Assembly: GCA_003010405.1 (NCBI GenBank)
Contig: PJLO01000001.1
Location: forward strand, 204,131-268,130
Direction: 5' to 3'
Source of the DNA: Acidobacteriota bacterium
GTDB taxonomy: Bacteria; Acidobacteriota; Terriglobia; Terriglobales; Acidobacteriaceae
DNA: 64,000 nucleotides
The position numbers were made by a program, and so were the translations under genes. This document shows, one piece after another, positions 34,402-42,184 of this stretch; the first letter of the stretch is position 1; each line of letters begins with the position of its first letter. Below the pieces are notes generated by a model. That model ran no database searches. It saw nothing but the letters and a program-made list of their open reading frames with translations, and was not told the DNA's origin.

Positions 34402-35400
34402 TTAGTCTGCGATCTTCACGAGTACCTTGCCCATTGGTCCCTGAGCCAGCCGTGAGAAAGCTTTCTTTACGTCGAGAAATGGAAATACTCCGTCCACCAC
34501 AGGGCGCTTGCCCAGCTTATCAAGGCGAGCAACAATCTCGTTCCAGTTGGCCCTTGTCTCTTCTGGTGAGGTATCTCCAACGCTGACGCCCCCGATGCGA
34601 TTTCGGCGGAAGAACAGTGTCGCAGTATTGAATTCCGGTACAACGCCTGCGCTCCTGCCGACGACGCTGACGCGTCCTCCATAGCCGAGCGTAGCAATGA
34701 TCTCGTTGAACAGCGCGCCGCCCACACTGTCAACGGCAATATCCACTCTCTTCGGCGCAATTGCGGAGAGCAGTTGTTTGCGGAATCCGTTCTCATTCGG
34801 ATTGAACACAAAATCTGCGCCGAGTTGCTTGATCTTCTCGCCCTTCTCCGCGCTGCGCGACAGTGCTATAACGGTGAGCCCCATCGATTTTCCAAGCAGC
34901 ACCGCTGCTGAGCCGACACCTCCGGATGCGCCTGTTACCAGCAACACGGAGCCGGATGATGGTGGCGCAGGAGGATCGCTCCACTGCGTCAAGGCCTGAA
35001 AGGCTGTCAAGTAAACCAGCGGAGCGCCAGCAACTTCTTCCAGAGACCAGCCCTGCGGCACGGGAACAACCTGGTTCGAATCGACGGCCACTTTCTCTGC
35101 CAGTGTCCCCCAGAGATCGACGCCAGTAGCTCCGCGGAGAATGCCGACAGTATCGCCCACTTTTGCGTTCTCGACCTCCGCACCTATTGCGATCACTTTG
35201 CCCACGCCATCCCGGCCGAGCACATGCGGCAGCTTCGGCTTGGCAGGGTATTGTGCAATGGCCAGGAAAGCGTCGGCTGGATTTAGCGCGGCATAAATCA
35301 GCTTGACTACAACCTGCGAGGGACCGGGCTGTGGATCAGGAACCTCGTCCAGGCGCAGCTTCTCGACGCCTTCATATGAGTCCATTAACCAAGCACGCAT
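34402..35400 (-). CDS. Zinc-independent MDR oxidoreductase (quinone oxidoreductase-like)
   Basis: A 332-residue medium-chain dehydrogenase/reductase. The GroES-like N-terminal half (ALNPADAFLAIAQYPAKPKLPHVLGRDGVGKV) lacks the catalytic and structural Cys sets of alcohol dehydrogenases. The Rossmann half has LLVTGASGGVGSAAVLLGKSMG. Such enzymes use NADPH to reduce quinones or enones. It is monocistronic and convergent with the malic enzyme. The natural substrate is unknown. Confidence 0.9.
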   Translation of the reverse strand: MRAWLMDSYEGVEKLRLDEVPDPQPGPSQVVVKLIYAALNPADAFLAIAQYPAKPKLPHVLGRDGVGKVIAIGAEVENAKVGDTVGILRGATGVDLWGTLAEKVAVDSNQVVPVPQGWSLEEVAGAPLVYLTAFQALTQWSDPPAPPSSGSVLLVTGASGGVGSAAVLLGKSMGLTVIALSRSAEKGEKIKQLGADFVFNPNENGFRKQLLSAIAPKRVDIAVDSVGGALFNEIIATLGYGGRVSVVGRSAGVVPEFNTATLFFRRNRIGGVSVGDTSPEETRANWNEIVARLDKLGKRPVVDGVFPFLDVKKAFSRLAQGPMGKVLVKIAD

Positions 35401-35780
35401 TGTGTTTTCACCTTTCTTAGTACTCGTTTCTGAACGATTCTACAAGCTATCTCAGAAATCGCCTGCATGCGTTTTGCTCGCCGTTTGCAACGGTCTTGGA
35501 AGCGCGGCCAGAGCGGATTCGCGGAGGCTCAGGGCAGTCCCGTTTCGGGATGCAACGCCAACGGCGGATCTGTATCACTTGCTATTTCTATCCTGCTGAT
35601 CTAACTTCACTGGCGCAAAACTGCGGCGCAAACTGGTGCACGCTTTTATTGCCGTAGATCCCGCCACATCTGTTCAGAGCGTGCGCCCGTTGAATATTTT
35701 CCGGGCCCATCGGGGAGCCGTCACGCGCCGGGCGACTCGTCTAGGTTGCCACTGACCTCAATCCGAAGGAGAAGCTTAAA
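35401..35780. other. Long intergenic region upstream of the ypdA leader
   Basis: 380 bases without a convincing longer gene. The part nearest the leader (about 35681-35740) is GC-rich and can fold: CGCCCG (35684-35689) pairs with CGGGCG (35729-35734), enclosing smaller GC hairpins. It matches no riboswitch class I can recognise by eye. It likely contains the promoter and 5' UTR of the leader-ypdA transcript. Confidence 0.4.
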
Positions 35781-35885
35781 ATGACAAGGCATCATCATCT
35801 CGCGTCACGGTGGCTTTGCCTCAGCTTGGCGTTGTGCCGGGAGGAACGTCCTGCGCCAACGGCGGCAGCTCGTTGTAAGATCTAG
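35781..35885 (+). CDS. Short Cys-containing leader peptide upstream of ypdA
   Basis: A 34-codon ORF with ribosome-binding site AAGGAGAAG eight bases before the ATG. It reads MTRHHHLASRWLCLSLALCR, then EERPAPTAAARCKI and a stop 18 bases before the ypdA start. It has three Cys codons, a run of three His codons and one Trp. The MTRxH opening and LALCR resemble cysteine-responsive leader peptides known upstream of sulfur genes in actinobacteria. The downstream gene concerns a Cys-derived thiol, so translation through the Cys codons could sense cysteinyl-tRNA supply. This is inference from size, position and codons; no antiterminator structure was proven. Confidence 0.55.
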   Translation: MTRHHHLASRWLCLSLALCREERPAPTAAARCKI

Positions 35886-35903
35886 TTTTCAAGGAGTGCA
35901 ATA

Positions 35904-36965
35904 ATGGAGCGATTCGACGTACTCGTCATTGGTGCTGGTCCGACGGGACTTGCCTGCGCTATTGAGACTCGGCGAGCGGGCTATTCCGTCGTTGCTGTGG
36001 ACAAGGGCTGCCTGGTCAACTCGCTCTATAACTATCCGGCGAATATGACTTTCTTTACCACGCCGGAACTGCTGGAAATCGGAGACATTCCGTTTGTCAG
36101 CCCACGGCAGAAGCCTTCGCGACTGGAAGCGCTGGAATACTACCGCAAGGTAGCTGAGTTCTACCGCATCGATGTACGCCAGTACCACAACGTAACGAGT
36201 GTCGATGGCGCAGACGGCGCCTTCGTTGTGCACTGCACGGATATGCTAGCGCGCCCAGTCGAGTTCCTCGCGCGTAAACTGGTTGTCGCTACCGGTTACT
36301 ATGATCTGCCGAATCGCATTGGGGTTCCGGGTGAGGATCTTCCGAAAGTTTCACACTACTATCGTGAGCCGCATCCTTTTTACAATTCGGATGTTGTTGT
36401 GGTGGGGGCGAAGAATTCTGCGGCAATTGCGGCCCTGGAGTTGTGGCGTCATGGAGCCCGCGTCACCGTCGTGCATCGCGGTCCGGGCATTTCTTCCAGC
36501 GTCAAGTACTGGATCAAGCCAGACATCGAAAACCGTATCAAAAAACACGAAATAGCTGCGTATTTCAACACTACCGTACGCGAGATTACCCCTGACGCGA
36601 TCGTGCTTGTTACGCCGCAAGGCGAGGTTCGGATCAAGAATGATTTCGTGCTGGCGATGACCGGATATCATCCGGATTTTGGTTTTCTGCGAGCGCTAGG
36701 AGTGGAACTGTCGAAGGAACCATCGTCAAAGCCGGTTGTCGATATGTGCACGCTGGAGAGCAACGTTCGCGGGATTTACCTGGCAGGTGTGATCGTCGCG
36801 GGAAAGAACACCAACGAAGTTTTCATCGAGAACGGGCGTTATCATGGACGGCAGATTGCAGAAGATCTGCGTCGCAAATTGGGCGAGTCCACGATGGAGC
36901 CTTTCGTTCCGGAGAGCACGAGCAGGGCTCCAAGTCATCCCTTGCATCTGCGAAACGTGGAGTAG
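35904..36965 (+). CDS. ypdA: YpdA-family FAD-dependent bacillithiol disulfide reductase
   Basis: A 353-residue flavoprotein. DVLVIGAGPTGLACAIE binds FAD. The Firmicutes YpdA landmarks are all present: YNYPANMTFFTTPELLEIGD, KLVVATGYYDLPN, VVVVGAKNSAAIAALELW (NADPH site), FVLAMTGYHPDFGFL and NEVFIENGRYHGRQIA. YpdA is proposed to recycle oxidised bacillithiol. bshA at 61203-62351 shows that the organism can begin bacillithiol synthesis. AAGGAG precedes the start. A short leader ORF ends 18 bases upstream, and a hairpin follows the stop. Confidence 0.92.
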   Translation: MERFDVLVIGAGPTGLACAIETRRAGYSVVAVDKGCLVNSLYNYPANMTFFTTPELLEIGDIPFVSPRQKPSRLEALEYYRKVAEFYRIDVRQYHNVTSVDGADGAFVVHCTDMLARPVEFLARKLVVATGYYDLPNRIGVPGEDLPKVSHYYREPHPFYNSDVVVVGAKNSAAIAALELWRHGARVTVVHRGPGISSSVKYWIKPDIENRIKKHEIAAYFNTTVREITPDAIVLVTPQGEVRIKNDFVLAMTGYHPDFGFLRALGVELSKEPSSKPVVDMCTLESNVRGIYLAGVIVAGKNTNEVFIENGRYHGRQIAEDLRRKLGESTMEPFVPESTSRAPSHPLHLRNVE

Positions 36966-37009
36966 CTGGTACAAGTTTTCGAGCAGACTTAGCTATTTAT
37001 TCGACACAA

Positions 37010-37034
37010 AGGCCCGGCTTTTCTCGCCGGGCCT
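37010..37034. terminator. Bidirectional hairpin between ypdA and a convergent gene
   Basis: AGGCCCGGC (37010-37018) pairs with GCCGGGCCT (37026-37034) around TTTTCTC. On the minus strand TTTGTG follows the stem, so it best suits the gene at 37055-37885, but it can serve both. Confidence 0.65.
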
Positions 37035-37054
37035 CGCAGATTGCAATCAAGTTT

Positions 37055-37885
37055 CTATTTGGGTGTCGCCAAATATCCCGAAACCTGATCCTTGTTCACT
37101 GTGAATATCACAATCTCATAAAGCTGTCTGTTGCGTCCTGTATAGAACTGCAAAGGTTCGCCCAGTGTGCGGTCTTTCTTCTCGATGATGTGATCGTCCG
37201 CAAGAACATTGAGTGTAAAGCGTGACCTTTTCGAATCAGCTTTCTTCAGTTCCAGGCTCACGGTCGAGATCTGGCTGCGCTGTTTCTTTCTCAGAGTGAA
37301 CTCATAATAGTTACGGTCGCCCTTGTGCTTCAGATACTCCAATTCGTCACGATTCTTCGCAATCAACCCGCTATGTATGTTCAAGTCGCCTATGGCAGAT
37401 TCAAGTTTTGCCTTGGTGGCCGCAAGCTCGCCGCGTGTACTGGCGATGTCGCTTTTTGCTCCGCCAAGATCAGTCTTAACTCCGCCAATTTCGCCCTTTA
37501 CTCCACTCATCTCTGAGCTGACGTTGGCCACTTCTTTCTTGGTGGCCTGCTGCTGAGCCGAAAGTTTAGCGGCGGAGCGTTCCTGCTGCGATTTCAACTC
37601 AGCCGTTCGTTTTGCCAACTCTTCCTGTGTCATTCCGACCTTGGAACCGAGTGCTTCCATTCCGGCTTCAATGTTCTTGTTGGTCAGATGAAGTTTGTCT
37701 TCGATGACTTTTGTCTCAGCATTTTGCCGCTCTGCTTTGGCTTCAAGCGAGTTCACGCGATCACGAAGACCGACGATGAGATAAAGCATGATGGCAAACA
37801 GAATTACGACTACAACGCCTCCCGCCACCAGCGCAATGTTGGTCGTTCGTTTCTCTGCAGACTGAATCTCGAGGGTTTCGGACAT
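37055..37885 (-). CDS. Membrane-anchored coiled-coil protein, unknown function
   Basis: A 276-residue protein. It has a short cytoplasmic N-terminus, one membrane helix (NIALVAGGVVVVILFAIMLYLIVGL, about residues 16-40), then some 140 residues of heptad-like sequence with repeats such as GEIGGVKTDLGGAKSDIAS, rich in Lys, Glu and Ala. A C-terminal beta-rich domain follows (NYYEFTLRKKQRSQISTVSLELKKA to YEIVIFTVNKDQVSGYLATP). CAGGAGTT precedes the ATG. Orientation predicts a periplasmic rod with a globular head. I recognise no family. Confidence 0.75.
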   Translation of the reverse strand: MSETLEIQSAEKRTTNIALVAGGVVVVILFAIMLYLIVGLRDRVNSLEAKAERQNAETKVIEDKLHLTNKNIEAGMEALGSKVGMTQEELAKRTAELKSQQERSAAKLSAQQQATKKEVANVSSEMSGVKGEIGGVKTDLGGAKSDIASTRGELAATKAKLESAIGDLNIHSGLIAKNRDELEYLKHKGDRNYYEFTLRKKQRSQISTVSLELKKADSKRSRFTLNVLADDHIIEKKDRTLGEPLQFYTGRNRQLYEIVIFTVNKDQVSGYLATPK

Positions 37886-38058
37886 ATGAAAACTCCTGTT
37901 GAGATATAAACTTCACAGCGCACCTCTCAGCAGCTGTCAACGTACACCTTACTCCTTTCCGGCCACTTTGCTCTACTCTGCACAGGTTTTGAGATTTGAG
38001 AAACACTTGGGATTCCTCATTGTGAAAGGATTGGGCGACTGGGCCTATGCTTCAGGGC

Positions 38059-40584
38059 TTATCGGTCAGAGCCCAGTGCCTTCACTCTTCTGTGCAGATC
38101 TTTCGCAATACTCGACGGATTCTCGCCAGCTTTGTATTGGACTGGATGACCGATGTGGATAACGATCTCTCCAGGACGCAGGAAGTGACGCCGGGACTGT
38201 GCAGCCTCCCACAGGCCATCGATGCGCAGTGGCAGTACGGGAATATTAAGGCGCTCGGCGAGAATGCCGGCTCCGACTTGAAACCGATCCAGCTCGCCAT
38301 TTTCGGTGCAATGTCCCTCGGGAAAGATCAGAACACTGTAACCGGTATCCACGCAATGGCCAGCGAACTCGAAGCTCTGGCGAAAACTCGCATTCTGCGG
38401 CAGAGGAAAAACATTGAATAGAGAAACGACGAGGTAATAGCCGAGGCGCTGCATGAACCTTGCAAAAACGTTCAGTTCCTTTGGCGGTTGCCGCATTTGC
38501 ATCAGGCGAGCGCCCCCCATGGCGACAACCAACCGCGTGGCTAGTCTGGGCGGCAGAGCATAGAGGATGAATCCAATGTCGATGTATGTGACGTGATTGC
38601 ACACGACCAACGCGGGGCCATGGAGGGCTTTTAGATGTTCGCTGCCCCTGACGCATGGTTTAGCCTGGAGCAGAGTTGCCGGGAATGTGAGTGCGTAGTA
38701 CACCAGAGAGCGCAACGCGCGTATAGCGGGAAGAAGCGGCCAGCGCGGATAGAAATACGGAGTAGAGGAAGTTGATTCGGCTCGCAGTTGGCGCTCCAGA
38801 TCCGCAAGCGTCGTGGCTTCAGTGAAAATGTGCTCTGACAGATCCACCTGATAGCGATCCTCAATAGCACTGAGTAACTCCACACGATCGAGAGAACTCA
38901 GATTGAGCGAGTCGAGAGTGGAATCTGGAGAAATTGCAGAATTGCCGCCCTGGATGCGGTGGACCAAAGGAGCGAGCTCCGAGTCGCGGGAAACGGGAGC
39001 TTCATCATTCGTACTGCGGCGGGCGAAGTTCTCAATTTCAGCCAATCGTGGTTTCAGAGTCGGCGTGCGCGGAAAGTCGCTTTCCGGCCAGACCTTCCAT
39101 CTCCGGAGGCGTTGAAAATCAGCGAGGTGCTCATTCGCCGCGCGAATCACGCTGTCGGCATTAGCCTCTGGCGAGAGCAGCAGTATGGCGCAGGGTTCGG
39201 TATCGCCCGAAACCGGAACGCCCACGACTACGCAGTCGCGTACGCCAGGCTCGCGCTTAATCGCAGCCTCCAAGTCTTCGGGATGGATATTCATGCCGGC
39301 AGCGGTGACAATGAGGTTTTTCTTGCGCCCTTTGAAAAACAGATGGCCAGTAGAGTCGATCTCGCCGAGATCGCCAGTGTGGAACCAACCATTATCGACA
39401 GCGCCAGGCTGGAGGCGATTGCTCTGCCAATATCCGCCAGAGATGTTTTCGCCGCGGACCAGAATCTCTCCGTCCGGTGCGAGCTTTACCTCCTGGCCCG
39501 GCAAAAGCCGTCCGATGGAACGGCGGCCGATGTGAAATGGGTTGTTCACGCTGATGAGAGAAGTGGTTTCGGTGAGTCCGTAACCCTGCACAACGGCAAA
39601 TGCCATGCGTGACCAGAACTGTTCAGTCTCTTCGTCGAGTGCTGCACCTCCGCAGATGAAGGCGCAGAAGCGCCAGCCGAACTCGCGATGAACGCGGCGG
39701 AATCGCCACCAGCGGCGCAGAAAATGTTGGTCATCGCTGCGGTCAAAAGCTGAGCGAAAACGGTCGAGCTCTCCGCGAGCTTCGAGATCGGCTTCGATCT
39801 TTTGCCGCAAGGTTTGCAGCATTCTTGGGACACAAATCGTGGCGGAAACCCGCTCGTTGCGAATGAGGCGTATGACTTCTCCGGAGTTCGGCGTGTCATG
39901 AAAGACCACGGTTGCGCGCAGCGCCTGCGGGACGAAGAGTCCAAGAAACTGCCCGAAGACGTGACTCAGCGGCAACAAATTGAGTAGGCGCACGGGGTGT
40001 GCCCAGCGTTCGTAACGCAGATATCGTGCTATCTCCCGTTCGAGTGGTTCGAGATTTGCGAGCACATTGCCGTGCGTCAGTACAACGCCGCGTGGGTCGG
40101 AGGTAGTGCCCGAGGTGAAAACAATTTCCAGAGTGTCGGCGCGACTCGACGGATAGGGTGTGAGCGAAGGATTGTTTGCGGCAACAACTTGCGCAAGTTC
40201 TTCGACGGCGAGAGTGGGAAAGCCGCCTGCAATTTGTGTCGACCTTTGGCGCGCGCAGATGATAAGGCGCGCGCCGACATCATTCGCGACACGCTGAGCA
40301 AAATCAGGTGCAGCGGACTCGTCCATGGGAACAGCAACCGCGCCGTGCCAGGCGCATCCCAGGAATGCGGAAACCCATTCGGCAGAGTTCGGAGCCCAGA
40401 GCATGACGCGTTCACCTGGCTGGACGTCACGGCGCTCCAGTTCGGAAGCAAAGCGGCGCGCGCACAACGCTGCTTGCGCATAGCTCCAGCGCAGTGTGCG
40501 CAGCCCACGGCGAAACACGTAGGCATTTTCGCTTCCGAGTTGTTCAAAGCGCGTGACGAGTTCGGCAATGGACTGGCGTGCCAT
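38059..40584 (-). CDS. Fusion: acyl-AMP synthetase + acyl carrier domain + PlsC-type acyltransferase
   Basis: 841 residues in three modules. The first 530 or so form an adenylate-forming enzyme (VFTSGTTSDPRGVVLTHGN P-loop, QGYGLTETT, WFHTGDLGEID). Next comes an ACP-like domain with STLDSLNLSSLDRVELLSAIED, where the Ser of the SSL triplet is the candidate phosphopantetheine site. The C-terminal 230 residues are a 1-acylglycerophosphate acyltransferase domain (NHVTYIDIG and FPEGHCTENGEL motifs). It could activate a fatty acid, hold it on its own carrier and acylate a lysolipid, as E. coli Aas does without the central carrier. The ATG at 40584 is chosen over a frame extending to 40647. Confidence 0.85.
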   Translation of the reverse strand: MARQSIAELVTRFEQLGSENAYVFRRGLRTLRWSYAQAALCARRFASELERRDVQPGERVMLWAPNSAEWVSAFLGCAWHGAVAVPMDESAAPDFAQRVANDVGARLIICARQRSTQIAGGFPTLAVEELAQVVAANNPSLTPYPSSRADTLEIVFTSGTTSDPRGVVLTHGNVLANLEPLEREIARYLRYERWAHPVRLLNLLPLSHVFGQFLGLFVPQALRATVVFHDTPNSGEVIRLIRNERVSATICVPRMLQTLRQKIEADLEARGELDRFRSAFDRSDDQHFLRRWWRFRRVHREFGWRFCAFICGGAALDEETEQFWSRMAFAVVQGYGLTETTSLISVNNPFHIGRRSIGRLLPGQEVKLAPDGEILVRGENISGGYWQSNRLQPGAVDNGWFHTGDLGEIDSTGHLFFKGRKKNLIVTAAGMNIHPEDLEAAIKREPGVRDCVVVGVPVSGDTEPCAILLLSPEANADSVIRAANEHLADFQRLRRWKVWPESDFPRTPTLKPRLAEIENFARRSTNDEAPVSRDSELAPLVHRIQGGNSAISPDSTLDSLNLSSLDRVELLSAIEDRYQVDLSEHIFTEATTLADLERQLRAESTSSTPYFYPRWPLLPAIRALRSLVYYALTFPATLLQAKPCVRGSEHLKALHGPALVVCNHVTYIDIGFILYALPPRLATRLVVAMGGARLMQMRQPPKELNVFARFMQRLGYYLVVSLFNVFPLPQNASFRQSFEFAGHCVDTGYSVLIFPEGHCTENGELDRFQVGAGILAERLNIPVLPLRIDGLWEAAQSRRHFLRPGEIVIHIGHPVQYKAGENPSSIAKDLHRRVKALGSDR

Positions 40585-40948
40585 AAGAACCGCCTTCTGA
40601 ATCTCGACCTTGCACACCGACGACCCCGCGCAAAAGCTTTCACGCAAAATTGAAGGTGTTGCAAACCTCCTCGCACATCATAGTCGTACTTTTTTGAAGC
40701 TTTAGAACGAGAAATTCGATGGGAGCAGCGCAAACAGAGAAGAGGATTGTGAGCTGCTGTTTCTGCGGAGTTTGGCCCTGGTACGCGCATTCGCGTGAGC
40801 TACTTGTTTAAATGCAGGTTCACAAATCTTAATGCGCTTCCAGTATTGGTCGGCGGCTGAATTGCATCTTCATAGAAGGGCTCCGGCACACTGAATTCCG
40901 GACTGGCTGCGTTTTTCTGAAGACAAGGCGTGCAACAAGGAAGACGAG
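40585..40948. other. Divergent promoter region of the RND operon
   Basis: 364 bases between the acyl synthetase fusion (minus) and the efflux operon (plus). No convincing ORF. No adjacent TetR or other regulator gene exists, so control of the efflux operon is not local. A short GC palindrome (around ACGCGCATTCGCGT, near 40782) is the only structure seen. Confidence 0.4.
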
Positions 40949-42184
40949 ATGGACGAAAATCGTTCGACTCCACCGAACCGGCCAGACGATCCGTCTTCTC
41001 AGTCCAAATCCAACCGCTCTACAAGCCGGCGGGTGATTGTCTGGACGGTAATTCTTTTATCCTTTGCCGCTCTTTTCACCGTGGTTCTGCGCCAGCATAC
41101 GCCGGAAACGGCTGTGCAGACGGGGCGACGCGCAGCGATGGCAGGTTTGGTTACCGTGGTGCCAGCGACAGCGCAAAAGGGCGACATTGGCATCTATCAG
41201 GAGGCTATCGGTACAGTCACGCCTGTCTACACCAGCTCTGTAACCAGCCAGATTACTGGTCTGGTCATGGCTGTTCACTACCGCGAAGGGCAATTGGTTC
41301 ATAAGGGCGATCTGCTGATTGAAATCGATTCCCGCCCCATTGAGGCGCAACTTGCTCAGGCTCGGGGGACCTTGGAGAAGGATACTCAACTGCTCGCACA
41401 GGCAAGGATGGACCTCGCACGTTATCGTGCCGCATGGGCTCGCAATGCCGTTGCAAAACAAACCCTGGAGGATCAGGAAAAGATCGTCCTGCAGTATGAA
41501 GGAACGGTAAAGGCGGATCAGGGCCTGGTGCAATACGATCAGGTTCAACTTGCCTACTGCCGAATTACGGCACCGTTTACGGGCCGCACGGGGTTGAGGC
41601 TGGTGGACCCCGGCAACGTAGTGCAGGCCAATGGCACTTCTCCGCTGGTGGTGATCACGCAGGAACAGCCCATCACCGTGATCTTTACGATCGCGGAGGA
41701 TGCGCTTGGCTCGGTTCAAGCGCCGCTTCGGCAGGGAAGCAGCCTCAAAGTGGACGCCTACGATCGCGCTGCACAGAATAAGATCGCCACCGGCAAGCTG
41801 CTAAGCGTTGACAATCAGATCGATACTACGACAGGCACCATCAAGCTACGCGCTATTTTCGACAACAAAGACGGTGCGCTCTTTCCCAACCAGTTTGTAA
41901 ATACACGCCTGCTGGTAGAGACGCTCAAGGGCATGACCTTAATTCCCACCTCTGCCGTTCAGCACAACGGGCAGACAGCATTCGTCTATGTCGTTCAGAA
42001 CGGAGTCGCGCAGATGCGTACCGTCAGGCCTGGTGCGGCAGATTCCGGCATGACGGCAGTCGAAGGCATCAACCCCGGAGAAGTGGTAGCCAATAGCAGC
42101 TTCGAGAAATTGCAACCGAATGCGAAGGTGCAGTTTCCTCAGGGACACAAGGGCGCGGGCTCGAAGGGGGAGAGCATGCCGTGA
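40949..42184 (+). CDS. mdtA: RND efflux periplasmic adaptor subunit (MdtA-like)
   Basis: A 411-residue membrane-fusion protein. The N-terminal anchor is VIVWTVILLSFAALFTVVL (about residues 29-47). The lipoyl halves are TPVYTSSVTSQITGLVMAVHYREGQLVHKGDLLIEID and YCRITAPFTGRTGLRLVDPGNVV, with a helical hairpin between them; beta-barrel and membrane-proximal domains follow. It joins the RND pump to the outer-membrane channel. Its stop overlaps the start of the next gene by four bases (GTGA). The tandem double RND genes downstream make this an MdtABC-type system. Confidence 0.92.
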   Translation: MDENRSTPPNRPDDPSSQSKSNRSTSRRVIVWTVILLSFAALFTVVLRQHTPETAVQTGRRAAMAGLVTVVPATAQKGDIGIYQEAIGTVTPVYTSSVTSQITGLVMAVHYREGQLVHKGDLLIEIDSRPIEAQLAQARGTLEKDTQLLAQARMDLARYRAAWARNAVAKQTLEDQEKIVLQYEGTVKADQGLVQYDQVQLAYCRITAPFTGRTGLRLVDPGNVVQANGTSPLVVITQEQPITVIFTIAEDALGSVQAPLRQGSSLKVDAYDRAAQNKIATGKLLSVDNQIDTTTGTIKLRAIFDNKDGALFPNQFVNTRLLVETLKGMTLIPTSAVQHNGQTAFVYVVQNGVAQMRTVRPGAADSGMTAVEGINPGEVVANSSFEKLQPNAKVQFPQGHKGAGSKGESMP

